Source: Thermaerobacillus caldiproteolyticus (lineage in GTDB: Bacteria; Bacillota; Bacilli; Bacillales; Anoxybacillaceae). Taken from it: 64,000 nt of DNA. A program made the position numbers and the translations under genes. The notes beneath the pieces are model-generated. The model had not been told where the DNA came from, searched no databases, and saw only the letters and a list, made by a program, of their open reading frames with translations. The stretch is taken from contig NZ_JACDUT010000007.1 in NCBI RefSeq assembly GCF_013761245.1, forward strand, positions 161,139-225,138. Reading direction: 5' to 3'. Positions 12,395-22,446 of this stretch are shown here, piece after piece. Every line of letters begins with the position of its first letter. Position 1 is the first letter of the stretch.

Positions 12395-12487
12395 AAAAAA
12401 TAACAAAAGCTGACTCAAAAGTCGTCAAGCCCTTCCGATACAATACATCCTGCCATCATCAGGGGAAGCTAGACGACATGAGTCAGC
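12395..12487 (-). terminator. Large hairpin terminator of the his operon
   Basis: GCTGACTC...GTCGTC (12409-12426) pairs with GACGAC...GAGTCAGC (12472-12487) around a 45-base insert that can itself fold. On the minus strand it is followed by TTTTGTTATTTTTTC. The hairpin starts 7 bases after the hisI stop. The long arm and large loop are unusual but the T-rich tail supports termination. Confidence 0.75.
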
Positions 12488-12493
12488 CTCTCG

Positions 12494-13126
12494 CTATTGT
12501 TTCGCTGCATGACGCTCGCTTAATACGTTCAAAACGGCATCAAGCGGAAGTTTTTGTTCCCGTAAAAGCACAAGCAAGTGATACAACAAATCCGCTACTT
12601 CCCATTTCAATTCTTCCGGATTGCGATTTTTTGCAGCAATAATCACTTCTGCAGCTTCTTCGCCGACCTTCTTTAAAATTTTATCAATCCCTTTTTCAAA
12701 CAAATACGTGGTGTACGCTCCTTCTGGTCGTTCTGCTTCACGCTCAGCGATAACTTTTTCAAGCTGATCAATAATCGCGAACCGATCAGTCAATGGACGA
12801 AAGCTTTCTCCATCAACACGTTCAGAAAAGCAAGAATAGCTCCCCGTATGACAAGCAGGCCCAGCTGGTTCGACAAGCACAAGGAGCGCATCTTTATCGC
12901 AGTCATAACGCATTTCGACAATGCGTTGCGTGTTGCCGGAAGTCGCTCCTTTATGCCAAAGCTCCCCGCGCGAGCGGCTGTAAAACCAAGTTTCACCCGT
13001 TTCTAGCGACTTTTTGAGCGATTCTTCATTCATGTATGCAAGCGTCAACACTTCTTTACTTTGTGCATCTTGCACGATCGCTGGAACAAGTCCTTTTTCG
13101 TCAAATCGAATGTGAGAGACGTTCAC
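12494..13126 (-). CDS. hisI: Bifunctional phosphoribosyl-AMP cyclohydrolase / phosphoribosyl-ATP pyrophosphatase
   Basis: A 210-residue HisIE fusion that catalyses steps two and three of histidine synthesis. The N-terminal cyclohydrolase has [19 protein letters not shown] and the metal-binding cysteines in YDCDKDALL and GPACHTG. The C-terminal pyrophosphohydrolase (from about residue 115) has [14 protein letters not shown] and LLYHLLVLL. The start is a GTG at 13126 overlapping the hisF stop (GTGA). It is the last gene of the operon. Confidence 0.97.
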   Translation of the reverse strand: MNVSHIRFDEKGLVPAIVQDAQSKEVLTLAYMNEESLKKSLETGETWFYSRSRGELWHKGATSGNTQRIVEMRYDCDKDALLVLVEPAGPACHTGSYSCFSERVDGESFRPLTDRFAIIDQLEKVIAEREAERPEGAYTTYLFEKGIDKILKKVGEEAAEVIIAAKNRNPEELKWEVADLLYHLLVLLREQKLPLDAVLNVLSERHAAKQ

Positions 13127-13881
13127 CGCACATTCACTCCTCTCTCTTTCAAATATGCTTTCACTTCTTTCACCGATGTCTCTTTATAGTGAAAAATCGA
13201 CGCTGCCAATGCCGCATCTGCTTTTCCTTCGCAAAACGCCTCAAGAAAATGTTCTGCCTTGCCCGCACCTCCTGAAGCAATGACAGGAACAGAAACCGCT
13301 TCGCTCACCTTTTTAGTTAACGCTAAATCAAAACCGTTTTTGCCGCCATCACAATTCATGCTCGTTAATAAAATTTCTCCCGCACCGCGCTTAACGGCTT
13401 CCTTCGCCCATTCGACCACTTCCCAGTCTGCTGCATTACGCCCCCCATGTGTATACACGCGCCAAGAGCCAAGCTCATCATCATATTTCGCGTCAATGGC
13501 GACAACGATGCATTGCGAACCGAAAAAATCGGCTCCCTCGTTAATAAGTTGCGGATTTTTAACGGCTGCCGTATTTAAGGAAACTTTGTCCGCACCTGCG
13601 CGCAAAATCCTTTTCATATCCTCTAACGAATGAATCCCGCCGCCGACCGTAAAAGGAATCGCCAGTTGTGCAGCAACTTTCTCAACGACTTCAATCATTG
13701 TTTTCCGTCCTTCGTGGGAAGCGGAAATATCTAAAAACACAAGCTCATCCGCTCCTTGTTCATCATAAAACTTCGCTAGTTCCACCGGATCGCCAGCGTC
13801 ACGTAACTGAACAAATTGCACTCCTTTAACGACTCGTCCATCTTTGACATCTAAGCAAGGAATAATGCGCTTTGTAATCAT
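13123..13881 (-). CDS. hisF: Imidazole glycerol phosphate synthase, cyclase subunit
   Basis: The 252-residue TIM barrel starts with [19 protein letters not shown] and has the catalytic Asp11 (CLDV) and Asp130 (AIDAK) typical of HisF. With HisH it makes imidazole glycerol phosphate and AICAR from PRFAR and ammonia. It overlaps hisA upstream and hisI downstream by 4 bases, indicating coupled translation. Confidence 0.98.
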   Translation of the reverse strand: MITKRIIPCLDVKDGRVVKGVQFVQLRDAGDPVELAKFYDEQGADELVFLDISASHEGRKTMIEVVEKVAAQLAIPFTVGGGIHSLEDMKRILRAGADKVSLNTAAVKNPQLINEGADFFGSQCIVVAIDAKYDDELGSWRVYTHGGRNAADWEVVEWAKEAVKRGAGEILLTSMNCDGGKNGFDLALTKKVSEAVSVPVIASGGAGKAEHFLEAFCEGKADAALAASIFHYKETSVKEVKAYLKERGVNVR

Positions 13882-14615
13882 TCGTCTTGCACCACCTTCA
13901 GCGCCTCAGCAACAGTAAACTGCTTCGTATATAGTGCTTTTCCTACAATAGCTCCAACAACGCCATCTTTCGTAAATTCCTTCAATGCTTTTATATCAGC
14001 AAGCGAACTTACTCCACCGGAGGCAATGACGTTTTTTCCGGTCACACGCGCCATTTCGGCAACGGCTTGTATATTCGGCCCCGACAACATTCCATCTGTG
14101 GCAATGTCCGTAAAAATAAACGTCTGTGCTCCAGCTTCCGCTAGCTCTTTTCCGAGCTCTGTCGCTTTAACATTCGAAGTGTTTAACCACCCTTCTGTGG
14201 CGACAAAGCCGTTTTTTGCATCTATCCCAACTGCAATGCGTTCACCATATTTTTTTAGCATCTCTTTGACAAACGGTGGATTGGCGATAGCAGCACTTCC
14301 TAAAATCACGCGGGCAACCCCATTTTCCAAATAATACACGATATCTTCTTCCGTACGAATGCCGCCGCCAATTTGCACATTGACATTGAGCTGTTTCACC
14401 ACTTCCAGTACAAAACGATCGTTAACGCGCTTTCCTTCTTTCGCACCGTCTAAATCAACCATATGAATCCATGTTGCTCCCTGTTCGGCAAACAATGCGG
14501 CCATGTCAACCGGCGAATCTCCATATACGGTCTCTTTATTATAATCACCTTGCAGAAGACGAACACATTTGCCTCCGCGCATATCAATCGCCGGATAAAT
14601 CGTAAACGCCGCCAT
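13878..14615 (-). CDS. hisA: ProFAR isomerase
   Basis: A 245-residue TIM barrel isomerising ProFAR to PRFAR. It has the N-terminal [14 protein letters not shown] with the catalytic Asp and the [15 protein letters not shown] segment carrying the second Asp. The ATG at 14615 overlaps the hisH stop in a TGATG arrangement; a GTG three bases upstream is less likely. It sits between hisH and hisF. Confidence 0.97.
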   Translation of the reverse strand: MAAFTIYPAIDMRGGKCVRLLQGDYNKETVYGDSPVDMAALFAEQGATWIHMVDLDGAKEGKRVNDRFVLEVVKQLNVNVQIGGGIRTEEDIVYYLENGVARVILGSAAIANPPFVKEMLKKYGERIAVGIDAKNGFVATEGWLNTSNVKATELGKELAEAGAQTFIFTDIATDGMLSGPNIQAVAEMARVTGKNVIASGGVSSLADIKALKEFTKDGVVGAIVGKALYTKQFTVAEALKVVQDE

Positions 14616-15250
14616 CACTCATTCCCCTTCCCTTCCACGATGTTTGCATAGTTTTGTAAAATGCTCATGCCGATGTAGCTACTTTTTTCCGGGTGAAACT
14701 GTGTGCCAAACACGTTTCCTCTACCAACAACAGCAGGAACATCGACATCATAGGAGCTGCTCGCTAACACAACGTCTTTATCCTTCGTATCGACATAGTA
14801 CGAATGCACAAAATAAACGTGTCCTTCTTCGACATTCGTTAGTAGCGGGGACGGATGGCGAAAGATAAGGCGATTCCATCCCATATGCGGCACTTTATAC
14901 GTTTCACCGCTTGCGGTTACGCCCGGAAACCGGACGACGCGACCTTTCAATAATCGTAATCCTTCTGTTAATCCGTTTTCTTCGCTTTCTTCAAATAAAA
15001 GCTGCATGCCAAGACAGATGCCAAGTAAAGGGATTCCCTCATTGGCAGCTGTACGAATAAATTCCGACAGCCCCGTCTCATTTAAAATGCGCATTGCATC
15101 CTTGAAGGAACCGACACCCGGCAAAATCAGACCCTTGGCTTCTTTTAATTTGTTGAGATCATCAGAAATAAAATATTCATAGTCTAGGCGCTCTAACGCC
15201 TTGCTGACGCTATATAAATTGCCCATACCGTAATCAATAATGCCGATCAT
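14615..15250 (-). CDS. hisH: Imidazole glycerol phosphate synthase, glutaminase subunit
   Basis: A class I glutamine amidotransferase of 211 residues that supplies ammonia to HisF. The nucleophile cysteine is in [11 protein letters not shown] (near residue 80), and the His-Glu pair is in [11 protein letters not shown] near residue 186. It directly follows hisB (adjacent bases) and overlaps hisA. Confidence 0.97.
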   Translation of the reverse strand: MIGIIDYGMGNLYSVSKALERLDYEYFISDDLNKLKEAKGLILPGVGSFKDAMRILNETGLSEFIRTAANEGIPLLGICLGMQLLFEESEENGLTEGLRLLKGRVVRFPGVTASGETYKVPHMGWNRLIFRHPSPLLTNVEEGHVYFVHSYYVDTKDKDVVLASSSYDVDVPAVVGRGNVFGTQFHPEKSSYIGMSILQNYANIVEGKGNE

Positions 15251-15838
15251 TTATAACATTCCCTTCGTTGATGGAACTCCTTTAATACGCGGGTCAATCA
15301 TTGTTGCCTCATCCAATGCGCGCCCTAATGCTTTAAATACCGCTTCAATCATATGGTGCGTATTGCGTCCATAATGGACGATAACGTGCAGATTCATGCG
15401 TGCTTCAAGGGCTAGCTTCCATAAAAATTCGTGAACTAATTCCACATCAAACGTCCCTACTTTTTGGCTTGGAAACTCACCGCGAAACTCGAAATGCGGA
15501 CGGTTGCTCAAATCGATAACGACTTGTGCAAGCGCCTCATCCATCGGCACAAACGCATTGCCGTAACGTTTAATCCCTTTTTTGTCACCGAGCGCTTCCC
15601 GAAGCGCCTGCCCTAAACAAATGCCGATATCTTCTGTTGTATGGTGGTCATCAATGTCAATATCGCCTTTGGCTTTGACCTGTAAATCGAACTGTCCATG
15701 CTTTGTAAACAAATCGAGCATATGGGTTAAAAACGGTACCCCTGTATCTAACTCCGCTTTTCCTTCTCCATCAATAGCAAATTGCAGCTGAATATCAGTT
15801 TCTTTTGTCGTCCTTGAAATCGACGATTTCCGTACCAT
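15251..15838 (-). CDS. hisB: Imidazoleglycerol-phosphate dehydratase
   Basis: The 195-residue protein is the monofunctional dehydratase of the pathway. It shows the two manganese-binding histidine motifs DDHHTTED and HMIEA, plus [16 protein letters not shown] near the N-terminus. There is no phosphatase domain, as is usual in Firmicutes. It lies 30 bases after hisD. Confidence 0.97.
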   Translation of the reverse strand: MVRKSSISRTTKETDIQLQFAIDGEGKAELDTGVPFLTHMLDLFTKHGQFDLQVKAKGDIDIDDHHTTEDIGICLGQALREALGDKKGIKRYGNAFVPMDEALAQVVIDLSNRPHFEFRGEFPSQKVGTFDVELVHEFLWKLALEARMNLHVIVHYGRNTHHMIEAVFKALGRALDEATMIDPRIKGVPSTKGML

Positions 15839-15868
15839 TCCCGTTGCTCCCTTCTGTTCATTTGCTTG

Positions 15869-17143
15869 TCAAGTGCGGCTTTTTAACCGTTCTTCAACCG
15901 CACGCGCATGCGCTTCTAGTCCCTCTAATCTCGCCAATGCCGTGATTTTTGTTCCATGCTCTTGTAGCGCTTGTTCGCTATATAAAATGATGCTTGATTT
16001 TTTCACAAACTCATCGACGCTTAACCCGCTTGAAAATCGTGCCGTTCCGTTCGTTGGTAAAACGTGATTCGGTCCAGCGAAATAATCACCAACAGGCTCA
16101 GAACTGAAGCGGCCTAAAAAAATCGCTCCGGCATGTCGAATTTGTCCAAGAAGACTCGTTGGCTCCGCCGTGATGACTTCTAGATGTTCCGGCGCCAATT
16201 CGTTGACGACCTCTACCGCCTCTTCTAACGTTTCCGTCACATAAATCGCTCCATATTGTTCGAGCGACGCAGCAGCAATCTCTTTTCGTGGCAATGTTTC
16301 TAATTGTTTCTCCACTTCGCTCGCTACTTCTAACGCGAACTTCATGGAAGGCGTGACAAGAATGCTTGACGCGCGCTCATCGTGTTCTGCCTGTGATAAA
16401 AGATCAGCTGCGACTTCATTGGCTTTCGCTGTTTCATCGGCTAACACGACAATTTCGCTCGGTCCGGCAATCATATCGATTGCGACTTGACCGAACACTT
16501 CTCGTTTTGCTAGCGCCACGTAAATGTTCCCCGGGCCGAAAATTTTATCGACCGGCTGAATCGTTTCGGTTCCATAGGCAAGAGCAGCAATCGCTTGGGC
16601 TCCGCCAACTTTATAAATTTCTTTGACTCCTAGCTCATTGGCGGCCACTAATACCCCTGCTGGCAACGTGCCGTGCTTGTTTGGCGGAGAGACGATGACA
16701 ATGCGCTTCACTCCCGCTACTTGCGCAGGGATAACATTCATGAGTACAGACGATGGATAGGCAGCTGTCCCCCCCGGAACGTACAAACCGACGGCATCAA
16801 GCGGTGTCAATTTTTGCCCAAGAATCGTTCCGTCTTCTTTGGTCATCATCCATGATTCGCGCTTTTGCCGCGCATGGTAATCGCGGATGTTTGCCGCTGC
16901 TTCGCGAATAAAGCAAAGTAAGTCTTCTGCCATTGCTTCATAAGCTGCTTTCATTTCTGCTTCCGTTACACGCAATGAATCCAATGTTACTTGATCGAAT
17001 TTTTCCGTATACGTTTTTAACGCTGCATCACCATGCTTACGCACGTCATCAATAATTTGCCGAACTGCCCGTCTTTGCTCTTCCGTTCCTGTTTCAATCG
17101 TCCGTCGCAACGATAACTGCCCCGTTACTCGTTCGATTCTCAT
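15869..17143 (-). CDS. hisD: Histidinol dehydrogenase
   Basis: A 424-residue zinc enzyme that oxidises histidinol to histidine in two NAD-dependent steps. It contains [34 protein letters not shown] and the zinc-binding Gln/His in SQAEHDERA. The reading can begin at 17164, overlapping hisG, but the ATG at 17143 follows a GAGGGGGG site and yields the usual N-terminus (MRIERVTG). Confidence 0.96.
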   Translation of the reverse strand: MRIERVTGQLSLRRTIETGTEEQRRAVRQIIDDVRKHGDAALKTYTEKFDQVTLDSLRVTEAEMKAAYEAMAEDLLCFIREAAANIRDYHARQKRESWMMTKEDGTILGQKLTPLDAVGLYVPGGTAAYPSSVLMNVIPAQVAGVKRIVIVSPPNKHGTLPAGVLVAANELGVKEIYKVGGAQAIAALAYGTETIQPVDKIFGPGNIYVALAKREVFGQVAIDMIAGPSEIVVLADETAKANEVAADLLSQAEHDERASSILVTPSMKFALEVASEVEKQLETLPRKEIAAASLEQYGAIYVTETLEEAVEVVNELAPEHLEVITAEPTSLLGQIRHAGAIFLGRFSSEPVGDYFAGPNHVLPTNGTARFSSGLSVDEFVKKSSIILYSEQALQEHGTKITALARLEGLEAHARAVEERLKSRT

Positions 17144-17156
17144 CTCGTTCCCCCCC

Positions 17157-17783
17157 TCATTCATCTGGAATCACGACCGATAGCCGTTCTACCATTTGAT
17201 TAATTTGCACATCTTTCATCCGATAGCTGACCGGGTTAACAATGAGACGTGATGTGACATCGGCAATTTTCTCGAATTCGACAAGACCATTTTCTTTGAG
17301 CGTCCTTCCGGTAGACACAATGTCAACGATGCGATCCGCAAGCCCTATTAACGGAGCAAGCTCAATCGAGCCGTTTAACCGAATGATTTCAACTTGCTCC
17401 CCTTGCTCACGAAAATAGCTCGACGCGATATTCGGGTATTTCGTGGCGACGCGCGGAGCGATATGATGAACTTGGCCGTGAGGAAGCCCGGCGACCGCTA
17501 AATGACATTTGCTAATTTTTAAATCTAGCAATTCATAGACATCCCGTTCTTCTTCTAACATAACGTCTTTTCCAGCAATCCCTAAATCAGCTACTCCATG
17601 TTCTACATACGTCACGACATCCATTGGCTTCGCGAGAATAAATCGCATCTTTTCCTCCGGAACTTCAATAATTAATTTGCGTGATTCAGCAAATTCCGGC
17701 GGAAGCGTATAACCCGCTGTTCGCAACAATTCCAGCGCTTCTTCAAAAATCCGCCCTTTCGGCATCGCAATCGTCAACACCAC
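17157..17783 (-). CDS. hisG: ATP phosphoribosyltransferase, short form
   Basis: The first enzyme of histidine synthesis, joining ATP and PRPP. It is the 208-residue short form, which lacks the C-terminal regulatory domain and needs HisZ; hisZ is the adjacent upstream gene. Motifs are [14 protein letters not shown] at the start and [14 protein letters not shown] for PRPP binding. The start is a GTG at 17783 just after the hisZ stop, with a GGGGGAG site. Confidence 0.96.
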   Translation of the reverse strand: MVLTIAMPKGRIFEEALELLRTAGYTLPPEFAESRKLIIEVPEEKMRFILAKPMDVVTYVEHGVADLGIAGKDVMLEEERDVYELLDLKISKCHLAVAGLPHGQVHHIAPRVATKYPNIASSYFREQGEQVEIIRLNGSIELAPLIGLADRIVDIVSTGRTLKENGLVEFEKIADVTSRLIVNPVSYRMKDVQINQMVERLSVVIPDE

Positions 17784-18962
17784 TTACTCCCCCTTCCCCG
17801 TATGACCAAGCAAATACGTAATATGTTGATACCGTTTGCTGTACGCATCAATATCCTGAATGCCAGAAATGTGTTGCAATACGACCCGCTTTCCTTCTCG
17901 GCGCTTTTCATTCGCTAATTGAATCGCTTCGCCAAACCGTTCTTGACTAAAAATAATGCATTCGATTTTTGCTTCTGTTTCCATTTCTCCGAGTGCTTCG
18001 ATTAAACGGTCGAGGCGAATGCCAAAGCCAGTCGCCGGGGCTTTGCGCGCAAACTTTTCAAGCAATTCGTCATAACGTCCGCCATTTCCAAGCGGAAATC
18101 CGATATTTTCCGCATACACTTCAAATAAAATGCCTGTATAGTAGCTCATATGGCTCACAAGTGTCATATCCATTTTGACAAAATCAGCAACCTCATACAG
18201 TTGGAGTGCATTCCACAGCTCATGAAGCTCTTCGATCGCGTTTACCCCTTCTTCCGTATGAACAAGCTCTCGCGCTTCGTGAATCGCCGTTTCGTCACCA
18301 CGTAAATCAAGAAGATGAAGAAGGCGTTGCTGGTCGATCGATGAAAGAGGCAACGATTTAACATGCTCACGATAACCGACGTAATTTTTTTCATATAAAA
18401 ATCGGCGTAAAACGTTGGCACGCTCTTCGTTCCCTAGAATCTCCAAAAATAATGCATTCACGTAGCCTATATGACCGACAGCTACAGTAAAATGCTGTAA
18501 TCCGGCCTGTTGTAATGTCGCAATCATTAAACTAATCACTTCCGCATCCGCGGCGACCGTACCATCGCCAATGCACTCAACACCCATTTGTTCAAATTCC
18601 GCTGGTCGGCCGCCTTCACGCTGCTGAGCGCGAAATACACTTGCATTATAGGCAAGACGTAATGGATTGCCTTGCTGGTAAAGGCGGGAGGCCGCCAAAC
18701 GTGCGATCGGTGCGGTCATATCCGGGCGAAGCACAAGCGTATGGCCTTGCTGATCGAGCAATTTAAACAATTGATGGTCCGCAATCGCTGACGCTGAGCC
18801 CACCGTCTCGTAATATTCTAAAGTCGGCGTTTCGATAAATTCGTATCCCCATTTTTCAATTTCACTCGTCATTGCTTGACGAACAGATTTTTTTATCTCA
18901 TATAGAAACGGCAATGTATCACGCATGCCCAACGGTTTTTCGAACATAAATAATTTTGACAT
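17784..18962 (-). CDS. hisZ: ATP phosphoribosyltransferase regulatory subunit
   Basis: A 392-residue paralogue of histidyl-tRNA synthetase that forms the hetero-octameric ATP phosphoribosyltransferase with short HisG and gives histidine feedback. It retains class II synthetase motifs (LRPDMTAPIARLAA; GGRPAEFEQMGVE; GGRYDELLEKF) but lacks the C-terminal anticodon-binding domain. The ATG at 18962 sits 9 bases after AAAGGA; a GTG at 18968 is too close to it. It is the first gene of the operon. Confidence 0.95.
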   Translation of the reverse strand: MSKLFMFEKPLGMRDTLPFLYEIKKSVRQAMTSEIEKWGYEFIETPTLEYYETVGSASAIADHQLFKLLDQQGHTLVLRPDMTAPIARLAASRLYQQGNPLRLAYNASVFRAQQREGGRPAEFEQMGVECIGDGTVAADAEVISLMIATLQQAGLQHFTVAVGHIGYVNALFLEILGNEERANVLRRFLYEKNYVGYREHVKSLPLSSIDQQRLLHLLDLRGDETAIHEARELVHTEEGVNAIEELHELWNALQLYEVADFVKMDMTLVSHMSYYTGILFEVYAENIGFPLGNGGRYDELLEKFARKAPATGFGIRLDRLIEALGEMETEAKIECIIFSQERFGEAIQLANEKRREGKRVVLQHISGIQDIDAYSKRYQHITYLLGHTGKGE

Positions 18963-19028
18963 GTTCACACGTCCTTTATCCCCAAATACTTTAGTTTGCT
19001 AATATGGTAGAGAAGTGAAGTTATTTGT

Positions 19029-19057
19029 AGTTTACTCCTCATAAACCCATGCGTCAA
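19029..19057 (-). promoter_or_regulatory. Predicted his operon promoter
   Basis: On the minus strand TTGACG and TAAACT with a 17-bp spacer lie about 65 bases upstream of hisZ. No T-box specifier hairpin or terminator is visible between this promoter and hisZ. Confidence 0.55.
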
Positions 19058-19160
19058 CTATAAAATATTCATTTTACATAAAAGAGATGGACAATAAAAA
19101 CAAATAGATCCGCTCAATAAGGAGGGCAAAAGAATTTTAACCCCTGTGCTGTTCCATTGA

Positions 19161-19203
19161 GAAAAACAACAAAACGAGCAGGATGAAGTGCCATCCTGCT
19201 CGT
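19161..19203 (-). terminator. Terminator downstream of the glycoside-hydrolase-like pseudogene
   Basis: ACGAGCAGGATG pairs perfectly with CATCCTGCTCGT, and on the minus strand TTTGTTGTTTTTC follows. It lies 11 bases past the C-terminal end of the pseudogene and separates it from hisZ. Confidence 0.88.
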
Positions 19204-19213
19204 TAATACTTTC

Positions 19214-20169
19214 TTAATCCATATCGTCAATACCCAGCTCTAGTATTAAACGATGAAAAGTATAAAATGCCAGTTCTGGAGTATATAATTATCTCGCAAT
19301 AATACCAAATTGACGGAACAGATCGTCGATAGAACCGTCCGCATCTCGCAAACCAACAAGCTCATAATGGGCAATGTGAAGTTCTTGGCGTAAAGCATAA
19401 AATGATCCGGATGATCGCCTTCAGGACTTTATCCTGATGTTCATAAGATCTGTCTTTGCCGGTAAAAGGGTGCCCTCCAGTAGGTCAACCGTTCTCAGGA
19501 ATCCGTATAGGAACCGATTCGAGTATGTGGGCAGTCTTTAAGATTTTTTCCCCGAAAACAACGCAGCACATATTCTATTGAAGCCAGTATATCTTTCAGA
19601 TCAATTGTTTCTTCGAATACCTCCGTATAGAACTTATATCCGACATAATCCAATGACTCCACAAAAACTCGCCCGCCAAGCTGAAAAATACGCTCCCAGA
19701 AATCAGGAACAACCGGACCGAAATGATCTGGAACTGCACTGAACCCGATATTCCCCTGAACGCCAGTCGCTTCCGTTTCCTCTTTAGCCGCGATAATCCC
19801 TTGGACCAAAGCGTTTTGCACATTCGATTAGCGCTTCGACCGTAATTCGCAAGGAATCGAGACCAAAACTATATTGTCTGATGATGGTACGAATCAGCTC
19901 GAGCCAGCCAGCTAGCTCCATCCCTGAATCTTGAAAGCCTAGTGCTACATCCCGCTTGAACTCCCATTTCACTAACGTTCAACGTAGGATAAGGTTTTAT
20001 TGGCTGATTCAGATCCACTATATAAATGTAATAATGTTTTTTCTGTTCCTTGAAGCTCTTTTAATGCCCAATAAATTTTTCATCATTATCCTTCGGTCCT
20101 ACAGCTAAACCTGCTGGCGTCCCCGCCACGCTGAACATAAACACCAAAAATCAAACCGGATGAACTCAT
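19214..20169 (-). pseudogene. Multiply frameshifted TIM-barrel (glycoside-hydrolase-like) protein
   Basis: Reading the minus strand across all three frames gives a nearly continuous protein of about 310 residues broken by at least five frameshifts and a few stops. In order: MSSSGLIFGVYVQRGGDA (start 20169, behind GGGGAGAGG), GLAVGPKDNDEKF, ALKELQGTEKTLLHLYSG, AGWLELIRTIIRQYSFGLDS, then a 100-residue stretch with AVPDHFGPVVPDFWERIFQL and FVESLDYVGYKFY, then PIRIPENG-stop-PTGGH, YALRQELHIAHYELVGLRD and a C-terminus ending ILELGIDDMD. The P-ENG motif after a beta-strand resembles the nucleophile region of clan A glycoside hydrolases. That family placement is my inference; the decay is seen directly. 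A good terminator still follows. Confidence 0.6.
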
Positions 20170-20314
20170 GAGAGAACCTCTCCCCATAGTATTGAGAAAC
20201 TATGCAAGCAATCAGTTACACATCATAAGCGCAGTTTCACTACGATAAGTTAGTATCGCTTTGCTGCTTGCCTTGGCAACTAATGAAATTGAATTATGAT
20301 TCCCATCACGATAA

Positions 20315-20326
20315 ACTAAATTTAGT
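20315..20326. promoter_or_regulatory. Possible MarR-type operator palindrome
   Basis: ACTAAATTTAGT is a perfect 12-bp palindrome in the AT-rich region about 170 bases upstream of the marR-type gene. Regulators of this family often bind such palindromes near their own gene. The assignment is only suggestive in such AT-rich DNA. Confidence 0.25.
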
Positions 20327-20497
20327 CAATAAATATTTTCTATAAACAAAAAATATTTAATAAATATTTACTTTTTACACCTCTATATTGTTAATTAAAA
20401 AAGCCATTAAATTCATATTTTTTACTTAAAACTCAAATAAATAGTAAATAATTATTCCCTAATATCAATGCGTTAAAAAAGAGAAAGGATGTATTCA

Positions 20498-20953
20498 ATG
20501 ACACGAGTTCAAAAAATCGCCGAAAGCTTTGCTCAACTTCTTCCTCTGTTTGATAACAAAGTTTTTAAACCGATTATCCAAGCTACCCCCATTCCGAAAA
20601 AACAATCGGATTTGACTCATTTGCAGTTTCACATTTTGGAAGCTTTATTCCATGCAAAGACAGGGATCTCGATGACCCAATTGGCCCAAAACTTAAGAAT
20701 TTCCAAGCAGCAGTTGACCCCTCTGATTCGAAAATTGGAGGAAAAGGACTATGTGGTAAAAGTGCAAAGTTCTACTGATAGACGGTTTGTTATACTCACA
20801 CTGACCGAAAAAGGGAAACAAATCGTACAGAAACGCTGGGAGGAAATTTATCGTCTATTTTGTGACAAGATAGGGAAACTCAGTGAGGATGACTTGATCG
20901 ACTTGGACTATGCAATCACCAAGCTCGTTCGAATTATGGCCAAACTCGAGTAA
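20498..20953 (+). CDS. MarR-family transcriptional regulator
   Basis: A 151-residue winged-helix protein. The DNA-binding region is at residues about 40-100 (LAQNLRISKQQLTPLIRKL for the recognition helix-turn-helix, and STDRRFVILTLTEKGK for the wing), flanked by dimerisation helices. MarR proteins usually repress a neighbouring efflux or degradation gene in response to phenolic ligands; no such target is adjacent here. The start at 20498 has AAAGGA at 8 bases; an ATG at 20489 lies on top of that site. It is the only plus-strand gene in this part of the window, between decayed DNA and yvoF. Confidence 0.85.
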   Translation: MTRVQKIAESFAQLLPLFDNKVFKPIIQATPIPKKQSDLTHLQFHILEALFHAKTGISMTQLAQNLRISKQQLTPLIRKLEEKDYVVKVQSSTDRRFVILTLTEKGKQIVQKRWEEIYRLFCDKIGKLSEDDLIDLDYAITKLVRIMAKLE

Positions 20954-21241
20954 GTCTCATCTTTGATCTGTGTTTTTCTCTCTAAATAAACCAATTTTTA
21001 ATCCCTAATATCATGTCAAACATCGCTCGATTTTCGAACAACGTATGAAGGCCGGCATTAAACAGAGAAAGCTAAAGCTCACAATCCATCTCCAAAATAA
21101 AGAGGTGAGTCCTTTATCTAGAAAGCTCCCTGACAAAGTCGAACAAAAGCGGGAAAGGAATTGATTTTGAGAAGGAATTCGATATTAAAATCCCCCTACT
21201 TAACCGAAGGAACTGTGGAGATCGCTCAGTAAATAAGAAAC
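20954..21241. other. Gene-free interval after the MarR gene
   Basis: No ORF, repeat or RNA gene can be supported here. Base composition is similar to neighbouring decayed DNA, and short stop-broken readings on the plus strand do not resemble a protein I recognise. Confidence 0.5.
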
Positions 21242-21242
21242 T

Positions 21243-21278
21243 GGTCTCCCGCCTCTACACGAATGCAGGCGGGAGACC
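21243..21278 (-). terminator. Terminator of the hprK-lgt-yvoD-ppaX-yvoF operon
   Basis: GGTCTCCCGCCT and AGGCGGGAGACC form a perfect 12-bp GC-rich stem around a 12-base loop; on the minus strand AGTTTCTTATTT follows. It lies 5 bases past the yvoF stop. Confidence 0.78.
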
Positions 21279-21282
21279 CAAG

Positions 21283-21801
21283 CTATTTATTGGAATGACC
21301 TTTTCTTTTCTCCATCTCTTCTTTCGTATAAATAATTCTCATCGGATTACCGGCGACAAAGGAGCCAGCCGGCACATCCTTATGCACGACCGTTCCCGCT
21401 GCCACTACAGCGCGGTCACCAATAACAACGCCGGGGAGTATGGTCGAATTGGCGCCAATCATCACCTCATTGCCGATGACAACATCACCGAGCCGATATT
21501 CATCAATTAAATATTCATGTGCTAAAAGAGTCGTATTATACCCAATGACCGAGTTACGGCCGACTTTAATTTTTTCCGGAAACATAATATCCGGCATCAC
21601 CATTAACGCTAACGCTGTTTTTTCGCCAATTTCCATGTGTAAAAACGTACGGTACAGCCAATTTTTTAGCGGCAAAAACGGCGTATAGCGCCCGATTTGA
21701 ATAACGATGAAATTTTTGATGACTTTCCAAAATGATACAGTCTTATAAATCTGCCAAAGCGAATTCGCTCCTGACACCGGATACTTCGTCGTCCGCCTCA
21801 C
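21283..21801 (-). CDS. yvoF: Hexapeptide-repeat acyltransferase (YvoF-like)
   Basis: A 172-residue left-handed beta-helix protein with hexapeptide repeats from about residue 60 to 150 ([56 protein letters not shown]). It fits the sugar/antibiotic O-acetyltransferase group; the acceptor is unknown. It is the last gene of the conserved hprK-lgt-yvoD-ppaX-yvoF run, beginning 3 bases after the ppaX stop. Confidence 0.9.
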   Translation of the reverse strand: MRRTTKYPVSGANSLWQIYKTVSFWKVIKNFIVIQIGRYTPFLPLKNWLYRTFLHMEIGEKTALALMVMPDIMFPEKIKVGRNSVIGYNTTLLAHEYLIDEYRLGDVVIGNEVMIGANSTILPGVVIGDRAVVAAGTVVHKDVPAGSFVAGNPMRIIYTKEEMEKRKGHSNK

Positions 21802-21804
21802 GCC

Positions 21805-22446
21805 CTATTCCACTCCTAAAATGTTCAATAAATCACTCATTTTTTCTAACATAAAATCCGGTTCATACTGCTCCAAGTATTCTCGTCCTTTAATTGTCCA
21901 TGCAACTCCTGCCGTCTTTGTTCCTGCATGTTTTCCCGCTAAAATATCATGATAATTGTCGCCGACCATCAACGTTTCTTCTGGTGTTGATTGCAGCACC
22001 GAAAGCGCCTTAAAAATCGGTTCTGGGTCTGGCTTTGCCTTTTTCACATCGTCAAGCCCGACGACGCAATGAAAAAACGAATCTAGTTTCGTTCGCTTTA
22101 GTCCCATCAAAGCGGTCGAGTGTATTTTAGTTGTTACCACTCCTAATTTAAATCCCTTTGCATGAAGCGTTTGAATTGTTTCATAGACGGTTTCATATTC
22201 TTTGATAAGGGCATCGTGTTGCGCATGATTGAACGCCCGATATGTATCAATCATTTCTTGTACCCGTTCCTCATCCAACGCTACAAATGTATCGTAAAGC
22301 GGTGGACCAATAAACGGTAATACGTCCTCACGCTTATATTTCCCCGGATAGTACATTTCTAACGTGTGCAAAAAAGATTGAATAATCAGTTCATTCGTAT
22401 CAATTAACGTTCCATCTAAATCAAATAACACGGTACGAATATTCAT
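21805..22446 (-). CDS. ppaX: Pyrophosphatase PpaX
   Basis: A 213-residue HAD-superfamily hydrolase with motif [10 protein letters not shown] near residue 8 and motif [17 protein letters not shown]. In B. subtilis the neighbour of HPr kinase, PpaX, hydrolyses the pyrophosphate released when HprK dephosphorylates P-Ser-HPr. The reading can start at 22488, but ATG at 22446 gives the family N-terminus and overlaps the yvoD stop by four bases, with a GGAAGGAAG site upstream. Confidence 0.93.
   Translation of the reverse strand: MNIRTVLFDLDGTLIDTNELIIQSFLHTLEMYYPGKYKREDVLPFIGPPLYDTFVALDEERVQEMIDTYRAFNHAQHDALIKEYETVYETIQTLHAKGFKLGVVTTKIHSTALMGLKRTKLDSFFHCVVGLDDVKKAKPDPEPIFKALSVLQSTPEETLMVGDNYHDILAGKHAGTKTAGVAWTIKGREYLEQYEPDFMLEKMSDLLNILGVE

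Noticed and set aside
18963..19213. T-box riboswitch for histidine upstream of hisZ
   Set aside because: I looked for a specifier stem-loop, the T-box sequence TGGNACCGCG and an antiterminator. None is present; only a simple promoter is seen.
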